Source: a bacterium
GTDB taxonomy: Bacteria; Bacillota; Clostridia; Lachnospirales; Lachnospiraceae
Direction of reading: 5' to 3'
DNA: 64,000 nucleotides
Assembly (NCBI GenBank): GCA_030539165.1
Contig: JAUNSO010000004.1
Location: forward strand, 1-64,000
The notes under the pieces: generated by a model
What the model was told of the DNA's origin: nothing
The model's input: only the letters and a program-made list of their open reading frames with translations
Database searches by the model: none
Part shown: piece after piece, positions 1 to 8,459 of the stretch
Numbering within the stretch: the stretch's first letter is position 1
Layout: each line of letters begins with the position of its first letter
Program-made: the position numbers and the translations under genes

Positions 1-296
1 GTGGGTTCGTGATGACTGTAGCTTTGATTTTGGGGCTGTATTTGCACACCATATTGGCATTTTTTGATTTGATGGTGGGTTCGTGATGACTGTGATTTTC
101 ATTTGGAGGCTGGATTTGCACACCATATTGGCATTTATTGATTTGATGGTGGGTTCGTGATGACTGTAGCTTTGATTTTGGGGCTGTATTTGCACACCAT
201 ATTAGCATTTATTGATTTGACGGTGGGTTCGCGATGACTGTGATTTTTATTTAGGGGCTAGATTTGCACACAATATTTGAATTTTGAATACTAATG
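1..296. repeat. Tandem array of four 74-bp units
   Basis: Four consecutive units of exactly 74 bp start at 1, 75, 149 and 223, each beginning with GTGGGTTCGTGATGACTGT (the last has one change). Units 1 and 3 are nearly identical and units 2 and 4 share their own variant after the common start, so the array also has a 148-bp higher-order period (A-B-A-B). A partial fifth start (GTGGATAT) follows at 297. The array begins at the window edge, so more copies may lie to the left. Since 74 is not a multiple of 3, a coding repeat is unlikely. No gene is seen between 1 and 379. Confidence 0.9.
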
Positions 297-321
297 GTGG
301 ATATATGAATAGAAATTAGAT

Positions 322-355
322 AATCCGCAGGACACCATCAGGTATCCTGCGGATT
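322..355 (-). terminator. Terminator downstream of tsf
   Basis: An 11-bp inverted repeat, AATCCGCAGGA (322-332) with TCCTGCGGATT (345-355), encloses a 12-nt loop and lies 24 bp beyond the tsf stop codon. On the minus strand it is followed by a T-rich but interrupted stretch. It probably ends the rpsB-tsf transcript. Confidence 0.7.
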
Positions 356-379
356 AAAAGTTTATCGAACTATTTAGAA

Positions 380-1462
380 TCAGTTACCCATCTGTGCAGC
401 CACTTCTGCGGCGAAGTCTTCCTGCTTTTTCTCGATTCCTTCACCAACCTCGAAACGTACGAACTTGGTTACTACGATATCTTTGTTTACAGATTCGAGG
501 TATTTGCCGACTGACTGCTTGCCATCTTCAGCTTTTACATATGCCTGCTCTAAAAGGCTGATTTCCTTTACGTGCTTGGAAATACGTCCATCTACTAAGC
601 CTGCGAAAATCTTGTCATTCACATAATTGTCTTTTGCATCCATAGCCAATCCAGCAAGAGTCACCTTGGCTGCTTCTGATAAGAAGTTGAAGAGGAAGTT
701 CATGTTGTTCTTCTTCTCTTCGTAGATTGCGATGTCTTCAGCACTCCATAATTTCTCGCTGACAGCCTTCTCGATCAGCTTGTTTAAAATAGGCTTCGGA
801 AGAGATGCCGGATCATTCAGGGCACTGTCAATGATGATTTCCTTTAACTTAGCCATCTCATCAGCAGAAATATCAGATCTGCCGATATACTGCGGATTCA
901 TAGCCGCGATCTGCATAGCCACATTTGTCAGGGCTTCTTTTGCTGCATCATCAGAAGCACCATTTGCTGCTACGATGACACCGATTTTTCCACCTGCATG
1001 AAGATAAGATGCAAGACAGTCTCCTGAAACTCTTGCAAATCTACGTACAGATAATTTCTCACCGATTGTGGCTGTCTTTTCAATAATCAGTTCCTTTAAT
1101 CCATTCATATCGATGACTGCTTCAATGTCTTCTCCGTTAGCGCCGCCTTCCAGACCGGAAGCAAGTGCTGTATCTGCAACAGTTTGTACAAACTCCTGAA
1201 ATACTTCATTTTTTGCAACAAAGTCAGTTTCTGAGTTAACTTCAACTACAACTGCCTCTTTCGCATTGCTTGCAACACGCGCGATACCTTCTGCTGCAAT
1301 TCTGCTAGCTTTCTTTTCCATTTTTGCAGCACCGCTTTTTCTTAATACTTCTACTGCTGCTTCCATATTTCCATCGGTTTCTGTAAGAGCTTTCTTACAG
1401 TCCATCATACCTGCGCCGGTCATTTCTCTTAATTCTTTTACCATTGCTGCTGTAATTGCCAT
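380..1462 (-). CDS. tsf: Elongation factor Ts, with a long C-terminal insertion
   Basis: Guanine-nucleotide exchange factor that recycles EF-Tu-GDP in translation; cytoplasmic. The N-terminal UBA-like segment and family signature (LREMTGAGMMDCKKAL, residues 11-26) and the TDFVAKNE motif (residues 80-87) that contacts EF-Tu are intact. The C-terminal block ending EGIEKKQEDFAAEVAAQ is typical. At 360 residues it is much longer than the roughly 285-310 of most EF-Ts. The extra about 60 residues lie near 224-284, between the core and the segment starting IFAGLVDGRI; they are helical-looking and in frame. The start is supported by AGGAGG upstream of ATG. It follows rpsB, as in most bacteria. Confidence 0.96.
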   Translation of the reverse strand: MAITAAMVKELREMTGAGMMDCKKALTETDGNMEAAVEVLRKSGAAKMEKKASRIAAEGIARVASNAKEAVVVEVNSETDFVAKNEVFQEFVQTVADTALASGLEGGANGEDIEAVIDMNGLKELIIEKTATIGEKLSVRRFARVSGDCLASYLHAGGKIGVIVAANGASDDAAKEALTNVAMQIAAMNPQYIGRSDISADEMAKLKEIIIDSALNDPASLPKPILNKLIEKAVSEKLWSAEDIAIYEEKKNNMNFLFNFLSEAAKVTLAGLAMDAKDNYVNDKIFAGLVDGRISKHVKEISLLEQAYVKAEDGKQSVGKYLESVNKDIVVTKFVRFEVGEGIEKKQEDFAAEVAAQMGN

Positions 1463-1556
1463 TTTAATTCCTCCTGTAATATTGTGTGAATTGGCGGCTG
1501 CCCTATCGATGTCAGTCAGCCGATTCTATGCTGTTCCGTTCGGTTCTCACTGCGTA

Positions 1557-1589
1557 CAATAAGCAGGGTACATTCTACTCTGCTTATTG
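1557..1589 (-). terminator. Hairpin between rpsB and tsf
   Basis: A perfect 10-bp inverted repeat (CAATAAGCAG at 1557-1566, CTGCTTATTG at 1580-1589) with extra GTA/TAC pairing in the loop lies in the 141-bp rpsB-tsf gap. There is no clear T-run, so it may be an attenuator, processing or stability element rather than a full terminator. Confidence 0.45.
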
Positions 1590-1603
1590 AAGTCTATACA
1601 TTC

Positions 1604-2356
1604 TTATGCCTCAGTCTCTACTGCTTCCTCAGCCTCATCAGCTGCTTCTGATCCATCGTATCCGTCTGCTGTCTCACCCTGTTTTGCTTCAATGACTGCA
1701 TCAGCCATCTTTGCTACGATCAGTTTAACGGCTCTGATTGCATCATCGTTGCCGGGGATTACAAAATCCAGCTCCTCAGGATCACAGTTTGTATCTGCGA
1801 TACCGATCAGAGGAATACCTAATGTATGTGCTTCCTGAATACAGATTCTTTCTTTCTTCGGATCTACTACGAAGATTGCATCCGGGATTCTCTTCATATC
1901 CTTGATACCGCCAAGGTTCTTCTCAAGCTTCTCCCACTCTTTTTTGAGTGCCAGTACTTCCTTCTTGGGCAATACATCAAATGTTCCGTCCTCTGACATT
2001 CTGACGATTGTCTTGAGACGTGCAATTCTTGACTGGATGGTCTTGAAGTTTGTTAACATACCGCCAAGCCATCTTTCATTTACATAGTACATACCACAGC
2101 GCTCTGCTTCTGACTTCACTGCATCCTGTGCCTGCTTCTTTGTTCCTACAAAGAGGATCGTGCCGCCCTGTGATGCGATGTCAGAGATTGCATTGTATGC
2201 ATCGTCTACCATACCTACTGACTTCTGTAAGTCGATGATGTAGATACCATTTCTCTCTGTGTAGATGTACGGAGCCATCTTAGGGTTCCATCTTCTTGTC
2301 TGATGTCCAAAATGAACACCTGCTTCGAGTAACTGCTTCATTGAAATAACGCTCAT
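1604..2356 (-). CDS. rpsB: 30S ribosomal protein S2
   Basis: Structural protein of the small ribosomal subunit. The start of the protein ([20 protein letters not shown]) and the segment [20 protein letters not shown] are hallmarks of S2, and the length (250 residues) is usual. The ATG at 2356 is chosen because GGAGGT lies 7 nt upstream; an in-frame TTG five codons earlier has no better site. The acidic, Ala/Glu-rich tail is typical of Gram-positive S2. The gene has its own promoter just after a terminator, so it is probably not only read from the fla/che operon, although it follows that operon as in B. subtilis. Confidence 0.97.
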   Translation of the reverse strand: MSVISMKQLLEAGVHFGHQTRRWNPKMAPYIYTERNGIYIIDLQKSVGMVDDAYNAISDIASQGGTILFVGTKKQAQDAVKSEAERCGMYYVNERWLGGMLTNFKTIQSRIARLKTIVRMSEDGTFDVLPKKEVLALKKEWEKLEKNLGGIKDMKRIPDAIFVVDPKKERICIQEAHTLGIPLIGIADTNCDPEELDFVIPGNDDAIRAVKLIVAKMADAVIEAKQGETADGYDGSEAADEAEEAVETEA

Positions 2357-2500
2357 GTTTCTTACCTCCAACTGGTTTTTGCTTCCGTATGTTTCCGCTT
2401 ACAGGCGATTCGCTTTGCTCTTTGCGGTGCGAACACCATCCTGCATATCCACATACGTGATTAATTGTTCCATGCGCACAGTATCATTTTGTGCGTCAAC
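2357..2500 (-). promoter_or_regulatory. Leader RNA of rpsB
   Basis: About 145 nt lie between the predicted transcription start and the rpsB ATG. The segment holds an inverted repeat near 2474-2498 (CGCACA pairing with TGTGCG) and a small GGTG/CACC hairpin nearer the gene. A structured leader would suit autoregulation by S2, as known in other bacteria, but I recognise no named S2 leader motif. Confidence 0.35.
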
Positions 2501-2506
2501 TTGATG

Positions 2507-2535
2507 ATTATAACATAAGAAAAGCCCGTATGCAA
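2507..2535 (-). promoter_or_regulatory. Sigma-A promoter of rpsB-tsf
   Basis: The minus strand reads TTGCAT (2535-2530), a 17-nt spacer, then a perfect TATAAT (2512-2507). The -35 box sits in the loop of the preceding terminator hairpin, so terminator and promoter are packed together. Confidence 0.75.
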
Positions 2536-2543
2536 GGGCTTTT
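2520..2543 (-). terminator. Terminator at the end of the fla/che operon
   Basis: AAAAGCCC (2520-2527) pairs with GGGCTTTT (2536-2543) around an 8-nt loop, and the minus-strand 3' side continues as TTTTCTTAT. It lies 47 bp after the stop of the last accessory gene and separates the fla/che operon from rpsB. Confidence 0.8.
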
Positions 2544-2589
2544 TCTCATACATGCAGAGCTGGACTAAAATCTATGCTGCAGATTCCTG

Positions 2590-3327
2590 TTACTCCGCCG
2601 CTGATATTAAAATATGAGCAATTTCATCATAGGTTGAGCCTGCCGGTATCGTATGTTTTCCGATTGTGATCCTGTAATCATAATCGCGATTGCACAGGTA
2701 TTTATCAAATGATTCTGCATTTTCCACAAGACCTGCATCGACCAGCTTTTTGCTGACTGTATCTGAACCGTTTCCACTTTCTACGAAAATCACAATCGGT
2801 TCTCTCGCTGCTGTATCAGTCTGAGATTCCGTATCTGTTGTCTCTGTTTGAGCATTGTCAGCAGCCTCGGCAGCGTCAGCATTTCCGGCTGTCTGTTCCG
2901 GCTTGGATGTGCCACCTGCCACTCCTACTTCATCCTCTGATTCACGGATCATGGCATCTGATTTTATCTTTGCAGACACCTGTGCTGCTATTCTGGTTGC
3001 TGCTGCGTTACGTTCAGACTCGTTTTCCGGATTGATTTCTGTTACTTTTGGTTCCGGACTGACTGCTGCATCATCAGGTGCTGCCTGATCCTGTCCTGAT
3101 GTCCCTGCTGCATCATCAGGTGCTGCCTGATCCTGTCCTGATGGCTCTACTGTTGCTGTCGGCAAAAGCACATCACTTTCCTCCACCATCCCCAGCTTTG
3201 CAGCACGTTCCTTGATCTCTGTATCTGTCAGCTCCCGTTTAGAGCCCAGCGCGATTCCCATGATCAAGGCTGTCACAATGATACCGATCCCAACCCCGCG
3301 CAGATAATACTTTAATTTCATGTTCAT
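2590..3327 (-). CDS. Membrane-anchored protein with MltG/YceG-like LysM subdomain
   Basis: The protein has an N-terminal membrane anchor (about residues 6-28), a long low-complexity acidic/Ala-rich linker, and a C-terminal region (about 178-245). This region has the pattern VESGNGSDTVSKKLVDAGL ... FDKYLC ... IPAGSTYDEIAHIL, which resembles the LysM-like subdomain of endolytic transglycosylase MltG. The catalytic MltG domain is absent, so it is unlikely to cut peptidoglycan and may only bind the wall. The linker has a 14-residue duplication. Its ATG overlaps the upstream stop by 4 nt (ATGA), so it is translationally coupled to the SwrB-like gene. Function unproven. Confidence 0.75.
   Translation of the reverse strand: MNMKLKYYLRGVGIGIIVTALIMGIALGSKRELTDTEIKERAAKLGMVEESDVLLPTATVEPSGQDQAAPDDAAGTSGQDQAAPDDAAVSPEPKVTEINPENESERNAAATRIAAQVSAKIKSDAMIRESEDEVGVAGGTSKPEQTAGNADAAEAADNAQTETTDTESQTDTAAREPIVIFVESGNGSDTVSKKLVDAGLVENAESFDKYLCNRDYDYRITIGKHTIPAGSTYDEIAHILISAAE
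3063..3143. repeat. 42-bp in-frame direct repeat
   Basis: Thirty-nine identical bases occur at 3063-3101 and again at 3105-3143 (period 42 bp), encoding the 14-residue repeat SGQDQAAPDDAA plus two variable residues in the linker of the LysM-like protein. The identity suggests recent duplication or ongoing slippage. Confidence 0.9.
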
Positions 3328-4244
3328 GCCCCTTCAAATAAATCAATGACCAGCTTCACTTCGCCAAGGCCAAGACCCAGTTCCTTTGCAATCTCTATAT
3401 TGGACTTACCATCTCTGTGCATTTCCAAGATCAGCTGATTGTTGTTCTTTACGCCGCCGGAGGTATGTACGGGACGTTCCGCTGCACGCTCCACAGGCTG
3501 CTTCTTTGCTGCCGCACCTTTTTTGGTTGTCCTGGGTACCTCTTTTACAACTACACTCTCCGGGATCGGAATGGCTGCTTCATCCAGCCCCTCTGCAAAC
3601 CGGTTAAAGATGGGTTCCGGTCTTTTGTCCTCCGTCCTTTCAATGTGTTCAAACTCTATTCTTGAAAAGCCTTCGTCTTCCTTTTGTACAGCAGATCTTT
3701 GCTCCCGGCTGACAGTCCTGCTCATGTCTGGCTCCGGTTCATCTGTTGTGTTTATGACAAATTGTCGTTCAGGTTCTCCTGCTGCATTTATGATTTCATG
3801 CTGTCGAACCGCTGCCGTTGCGATTGCCGCCTCAGCCGCAGCTGCTGCAGCCTCTTCCTTTGTTGCTTCTGCTTTGCGGACAGTATTTTTCAGATCCGTC
3901 TGCTTGTCGTTCAGCATATCATAAAGGAACATAACCTCTTTATGGTTTTTATTGATTTCCGCGAGAACCGTATCAGAATACTCGTTCACCGCCATGATTT
4001 TCTCATTGGAAATCTTTGAAAGTGAACGTTCTGTCTTCTCCATGGTATAGTCGATTGTCTCCTCTACCACCTCATCCACGCGGTCTCTGACATGCTCCAT
4101 CTCGCGGTCAATCACCTTTTTGATCTCAGCCTCACTGAATTTCTGCTGCTCCTTAGATGGTTCCTTCTTCATTTCCGGTATGATAAAGCTTGCGGCAAAA
4201 ATAATCGCCCCTAATATTAGGAGCGTTATTTCGATTCCTGTCAT
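3324..4244 (-). CDS. SwrB-like flagellar operon protein (DUF6115 type)
   Basis: A 306-residue protein with one N-terminal membrane segment (about 3-22), a charged coiled-coil-like region (about 30-130), a variable linker, and a C-terminal helix-turn-helix-like block (about 268-306: ILEMHRDGKSNIEIAKELGLG). The membrane anchor plus this C-terminal block matches SwrB of B. subtilis, which promotes basal-body maturation and also lies between sigD and rpsB. It is longer than SwrB (about 167 residues). Identification rests on architecture and position, not close similarity. Its stop overlaps the next start. Confidence 0.65.
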   Translation of the reverse strand: MTGIEITLLILGAIIFAASFIIPEMKKEPSKEQQKFSEAEIKKVIDREMEHVRDRVDEVVEETIDYTMEKTERSLSKISNEKIMAVNEYSDTVLAEINKNHKEVMFLYDMLNDKQTDLKNTVRKAEATKEEAAAAAAEAAIATAAVRQHEIINAAGEPERQFVINTTDEPEPDMSRTVSREQRSAVQKEDEGFSRIEFEHIERTEDKRPEPIFNRFAEGLDEAAIPIPESVVVKEVPRTTKKGAAAKKQPVERAAERPVHTSGGVKNNNQLILEMHRDGKSNIEIAKELGLGLGEVKLVIDLFEGA

Positions 4245-4262
4245 AACTAAGTATCTCCTGTC

Positions 4263-4577
4263 TTATATTTTGATGTCAAATCCTCCCTGACCCTTCATGA
4301 TGACTTTCCCGTCAGATTTTTTCTCTTGATTTGACTTTTTTCTGCCGCCATCACCATAGTACTCATTCTTTCCCTTTTCCCTGGCATCATGGCGTGTATC
4401 TGCCTTGTCGGTATCGTCCGAATGACGTACCGTTCTGATATTCTGCTCTACTTCCTGGTCGAACTTATTTTGAAAGTTACTCTGATCGACCATTCCCTTA
4501 TTCTCTTCATTATGACGTATCATAGATACATCCTGAGCTCTTGAAATAATGCCGTTCACTTCAATAGGATTAATCAT
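4263..4577 (-). CDS. Uncharacterised small hydrophilic protein of the fla/che operon
   Basis: A 104-residue, highly charged protein without signal peptide, membrane segment or cysteine. The first 60 residues could be helical; the last 40 are Lys/Gly/Asp-rich and probably disordered. GAGGGGAG lies upstream of the ATG. It sits 16 nt after fapA and 18 nt before the SwrB-like gene, so it is clearly part of the operon. I recognise no family. Confidence 0.7.
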   Translation of the reverse strand: MINPIEVNGIISRAQDVSMIRHNEENKGMVDQSNFQNKFDQEVEQNIRTVRHSDDTDKADTRHDAREKGKNEYYGDGGRKKSNQEKKSDGKVIMKGQGGFDIKI

Positions 4578-4593
4578 AGAAGCTCCCCTCTTT

Positions 4594-6186
4594 TTATAAA
4601 CCTGCCATTTTCACATCACCCTGTGACTTGATAAATCTGCAGTGCTTATAAGAATCATGTACATACAAGGAAACATCAGAAATCGTTATCTTGGTTCCCG
4701 GATACACCTCATTCTGCACCCTGACCTGTGCCGCAGTCTCTGTATCCATAACCTTGTCCAGATCCTCCAGCTCCTTCATATAACTCTGCAGCTGTTCTTT
4801 TTGCACTTTACAGGTTTCTACCAGCTTTGCTGCATACTGTGCCTGTTCATACGGCAGCTTCTCTCCCGATGCTATTTTCTGACTCATGGCATTTAAAACC
4901 GGCTGGATCGTACTCAGGCTCTTTTGCAGATCTGCTATGGATTTACGCAGATAATTTGCCTTTTCTTTGATTTCCGGATCCACACCGACTTCAACCAGTG
5001 TATCCGTCCCCATAGAAGATCCGATCATCTTGGCAGATATGATATTTCCTGCCCGGACAACACCTCCGGTGATAAATCCTTTCTTACCTGTTACTTCTAT
5101 ATCACCTCTCGCAGATACTTTACTGTGAAGGATCGCTTCTGTATGGACATAGCCGCCTGATGTGACTGTTGCATTCTCAATAAATTTGGAAATAATGTTG
5201 CCGTCGGCTGATAATACACCCTTGTTCATACCATTCACGCCACGCGCAATGATGATATTTCCCTTTGCCTCCAGCAAAGCTCCCTCAACAACGCCCTTGA
5301 CCTCTATATCTCCGTCAGCCTGCACGCAAAAGCCGGCCTTTACATTGCCTCGCACCAGTACATTTCCTGCATACTCGATATTGCCTGTAGAGGTATCTAC
5401 ATCATTGACTTCATAAATATCTGAGACAAAGACCTTGTCATCCACCAGCGAAACATGACCGTTTACCTGTGAAGTAATCTCCAGACCGTCCTCAGACTGT
5501 TCTATGTTTCTGCCGAATTTTAAAACCAGCTTCTTGACTTCTCTCTGCGGTACACGCTCTCCATATACATTCTGACCGGCTTCTCCGAGGTCTGCCTTTG
5601 TCAGTCTGGCTAGCACATCACCTGCATTACATTTGCTGATCATATCCAGTTCAAAAAAATTGACCGTACCGTCCTCGTTCATTTTCGGTTTGACGTTCGG
5701 GTTCGTATTAAACAAATAGTCGATTTTGGCATCTGAGCCCTGTACAGGTGCAGTGCCTGTAGCAATCACATAGTCCGTACAGTAATGTCTGTTCGCAATA
5801 AATGCAGCGATTGTTTTTTCATGGATGCCTGTGATGATCTTTTTATGTCCGAGATCGCTGATGATCTCCCTTTCATCCATCACTGCGCCTCTGTTGGAGG
5901 GTGCATAAAAACGTGCGACTGCTGTCATTTTATCCGGAGATACCTGAATCTCCAGCATTTCCTGCTCTGCATAGTTTTCTTTATCATCCACAACAACATC
6001 TGTCGGTGCCGACAAATTGACATATGCCTTATTCAGTGCGATCTGATCGTATCTTGTATACCCCTTTCTCGCAAGATAGTCACGCATCTCCTCAATTCTG
6101 ATCGGTTCACCGCCATCAACAGGCGGAAACAGTCTGATCAAGGTCTTGCCATTTTCCATGATCAGCTGAAAATATCCATTATTCAT
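4594..6186 (-). CDS. FapA family protein (DUF342)
   Basis: A 530-residue protein of the FapA/DUF342 family. The central part (about 240-390) shows the repeated short beta-strand pattern (VLVRGNVKAGFCVQADGDIEV, VEGALLEAKGNIIIARG) that forms the family's right-handed beta-helix, followed by a coiled-coil section (about 395-470: KANYLRKSIADLQKSLST). FapA proteins are linked to polar flagellar assembly in some Vibrio, but their biochemical role in Firmicutes is unclear. It follows sigD by 29 nt. Start supported by GGGGGAAGG before ATG. Confidence 0.85.
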   Translation of the reverse strand: MNNGYFQLIMENGKTLIRLFPPVDGGEPIRIEEMRDYLARKGYTRYDQIALNKAYVNLSAPTDVVVDDKENYAEQEMLEIQVSPDKMTAVARFYAPSNRGAVMDEREIISDLGHKKIITGIHEKTIAAFIANRHYCTDYVIATGTAPVQGSDAKIDYLFNTNPNVKPKMNEDGTVNFFELDMISKCNAGDVLARLTKADLGEAGQNVYGERVPQREVKKLVLKFGRNIEQSEDGLEITSQVNGHVSLVDDKVFVSDIYEVNDVDTSTGNIEYAGNVLVRGNVKAGFCVQADGDIEVKGVVEGALLEAKGNIIIARGVNGMNKGVLSADGNIISKFIENATVTSGGYVHTEAILHSKVSARGDIEVTGKKGFITGGVVRAGNIISAKMIGSSMGTDTLVEVGVDPEIKEKANYLRKSIADLQKSLSTIQPVLNAMSQKIASGEKLPYEQAQYAAKLVETCKVQKEQLQSYMKELEDLDKVMDTETAAQVRVQNEVYPGTKITISDVSLYVHDSYKHCRFIKSQGDVKMAGL

Positions 6187-6215
6187 ACCCTTCCCCCTTA
6201 GTGCTGCATTCGTAA

Positions 6216-6986
6216 TTACAGCTCTGTTAATACACCCATATACTTACCCATCTTTGTCTTCATCTTCTGCAAGCCCTTCGTGTGGAGCTGTGAAATGCGT
6301 GATTCAGACACCTCTAATATATTGCTGATTTCCTTCAATGTCAGCTCTTCATAATAATACAGCACTATAACCTTTCGCTCCTTCTCCGTGAGCAGTTCCA
6401 GTGCCTCAGCTAGCATTGCCTTTAATTCACCCTGTTCTACGACATCCTCTGGTTGCTCAAACTGTTTGGAGGGTGCATTCTTATCCTGCGGAACATCGGT
6501 TCCCTGTTCGATATACTCATTCAAAGACATGACATTTGTGATCTTCATCTGGCACTGCCAGTCAAGATACTCATCCTCTGATATGCCAAGCTCTTTGGCA
6601 ATCTCGATGTCTGTCGCATTTCGTCCTGTTTTTTCCTCGATATCCTTAACAGCAGAATTGATCCGCTTTTGTTTCTGGCGGATCGTTCTCGGAATCCAGT
6701 CCATCTTACGGATCTGATCTAATATGGCTCCCCGGATCCGGAGACTGGCATAGGTTTCAAATTTCACCGCCTTATCAGGATCGAACTTGTCGATTGCATC
6801 AATCAGTCCAAAGATTCCGTATCCCACCAGATCATCATACTCCACATTATAGCCCAGATACATACTGAGTCGTCCTGCTACAACCTTCACCAGTGGTGCA
6901 TATTCCAAAATGATTTTTTCTCTGCTCTCGGGCGACTTTGTTCTGGCATACTCAGCCCACAGCTTCTTCCTTGAAGTTTCGTCCAT
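6216..6986 (-). CDS. sigD: RNA polymerase sigma factor for motility genes (sigma-D / FliA)
   Basis: A 256-residue sigma-70 family factor of the FliA/WhiG type. Region 2 (LVGYGIFGLIDAIDKFDPDKAVKFETYASLRIRG) and region 4 (ALELLTEKERKVIVLYYYEELTLKEISNILEVSESRISQ) are complete. It directs transcription of late flagellar and chemotaxis genes after hook completion, normally held by FlgM, which is not in this window. Position near the end of the fla/che operon and before a SwrB-like gene matches B. subtilis. Start supported by AAGGGGA upstream of ATG. Confidence 0.95.
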   Translation of the reverse strand: MDETSRKKLWAEYARTKSPESREKIILEYAPLVKVVAGRLSMYLGYNVEYDDLVGYGIFGLIDAIDKFDPDKAVKFETYASLRIRGAILDQIRKMDWIPRTIRQKQKRINSAVKDIEEKTGRNATDIEIAKELGISEDEYLDWQCQMKITNVMSLNEYIEQGTDVPQDKNAPSKQFEQPEDVVEQGELKAMLAEALELLTEKERKVIVLYYYEELTLKEISNILEVSESRISQLHTKGLQKMKTKMGKYMGVLTEL

Positions 6987-6989
6987 TGA

Positions 6990-7301
6990 CTATTCCCCTT
7001 TTTCTTCTGTCTCACCCTTATTCTCAGTTTTGGCAGCGCCTTCAGCTTCACTCTCACCTTCTGCGCCTTCTTCACCGGTCTTTTCGATGACTTCCCCTTC
7101 GTCACCGACAGCATCTTCATCCGGCATGTGAAAAGAATCCAGTATCTTCTTGACTACACAGCCAATGATTAAAAAGATGATCAAGACCCAGATCAATATG
7201 ATCAATGTATCCTTGATTTCATAGCCATTCAGATATGTGACAATGCATGTTACCGCTCCTGCCAACAACATAATAATAGAAGGAACTCTCTTTGTGTTCA
7301 T
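6990..7301 (-). CDS. Small two-pass membrane protein between cheD and sigD
   Basis: A 103-residue protein with two predicted membrane helices (about 7-24 and 31-50) and an acidic, Glu/Gly/Ala-rich tail of about 45 residues, probably disordered in the cytoplasm. It lies 14 nt after cheD and 3 nt before sigD, so it is co-transcribed and may be translationally coupled to sigD. I recognise no family. Confidence 0.7.
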   Translation of the reverse strand: MNTKRVPSIIMLLAGAVTCIVTYLNGYEIKDTLIILIWVLIIFLIIGCVVKKILDSFHMPDEDAVGDEGEVIEKTGEEGAEGESEAEGAAKTENKGETEEKGE

Positions 7302-7315
7302 ATCATCCCTCCGGT

Positions 7316-7801
7316 CTAGATCGTCTTTGGTGTCTTACCCACAGCCTTGATAATAAAATCACCGGTCTCAGGGAAAAATTCTACCGTGCGTCCATAAGAC
7401 TCGCCTGTATCCTGTGCCAGGATTCTGATACGCAGCTCCTGCAGCTTCTTTTTGGTTGCCTCCACATTGCGTTCGCCAATGGCCACGAGTTCTGATTTGT
7501 TCTGAAAGGAAAACATCTGTGCCCCGCCGGCTATCTTAGCGACAATCCTGCTTTGTACGGCTCCGGCACGTACCATCTGATTCACTAACTCCTGTATTCC
7601 CGTATCTGCAAACTTGGGAATACTGCTGTTATTCTGGATCTTCGTACTGTCCGGCAGCATAATATGCGCCAGTCCTCCAATTTTATTCACTGGATCACGC
7701 AGCGCTATTCCTACACAGGAACCAAGACCCAGTGTCGTGATTCCATCCGGACTTTTGCACAGTTTTAAATCTGCCATTCCAACTTTTATCATTTCGCCCA
7801 T
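7316..7801 (-). CDS. cheD: Chemoreceptor glutamine deamidase CheD
   Basis: A 161-residue protein that deamidates selected glutamines on chemoreceptors and, in Bacillus-type systems, is a partner of CheC in adaptation. The signature TLGLGSCVGIALRD places the catalytic Cys at residue 29, and LAHIMLP gives the His at 46. It directly follows cheC (23 nt gap), as expected for this pair. Confidence 0.95.
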   Translation of the reverse strand: MGEMIKVGMADLKLCKSPDGITTLGLGSCVGIALRDPVNKIGGLAHIMLPDSTKIQNNSSIPKFADTGIQELVNQMVRAGAVQSRIVAKIAGGAQMFSFQNKSELVAIGERNVEATKKKLQELRIRILAQDTGESYGRTVEFFPETGDFIIKAVGKTPKTI

Positions 7802-7824
7802 GAATTATTCCTGCCCTAAATTTA

Positions 7825-8439
7825 TTACATGCCCAAAGAACTCAGTATTTTATCGTATGATTCCAGATCCGGTACGAGGATAAAGTATCCGTCCAATTTG
7901 ACATCGTCTGAAAATGCTGTCTGAATCAACAGGATCTTATCACCCAGAGTGCCGAACTCGATCGCGGGAACACTCAAGATCGCTCCTGCCATATCAATGC
8001 TGATATCCGGAATTGAGGATATGATTTTCAGATTTGTAAGCGTAGATAATGACGACAGATAAGAACCGGTAATGATATTACCGATTTCCTTCAATGCCGA
8101 GATTTCCATCTCCGTAAATTCTCCCTCATGTACCTCTTCCATGCCCATCAGCTTCGCCACCAGGATTCTGGCAGACTTCTCTTCCAACAGGAACATGATG
8201 CTTCCGGTGATGTCACCTTCAACTGCCTGATAGATGCCGGCCATAATCTGCTCTGCACCACCCATGGCTTCTCCGACCTCAGAAAACTCCAGCAGTGCAA
8301 CCTTTGGTACCTTCATATCTACCTTGGTCTGCAACAACTGCGCCAAGGCAGTTGTTGCATTTCCGGCACCAATATTTCCAATTTCTTTTAATACATCAAA
8401 ATAAATTCCGTCCACATGATTCAAGTCTAGTTTTGCCAT
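7825..8439 (-). CDS. cheC: CheY-P phosphatase CheC
   Basis: A 204-residue protein that removes phosphate from CheY-P and interacts with CheD. Both family active-site repeats are visible: KEIGNIGAGNATTAL near the N-terminus (about 15-30) and KEIGNIITGSYLSSL in the middle (about 114-130), each with the essential Glu and Asn. Two intact sites predict a working phosphatase. Start at ATG after GAGAGG. Confidence 0.95.
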   Translation of the reverse strand: MAKLDLNHVDGIYFDVLKEIGNIGAGNATTALAQLLQTKVDMKVPKVALLEFSEVGEAMGGAEQIMAGIYQAVEGDITGSIMFLLEEKSARILVAKLMGMEEVHEGEFTEMEISALKEIGNIITGSYLSSLSTLTNLKIISSIPDISIDMAGAILSVPAIEFGTLGDKILLIQTAFSDDVKLDGYFILVPDLESYDKILSSLGM

Positions 8440-8459
8440 AATAAATTACCTCTCGAAGG

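Noticed and set aside
1..296. CRISPR array
   Set aside because: The units are 74-bp tandem repeats without distinct spacers; similarity runs through the whole unit.
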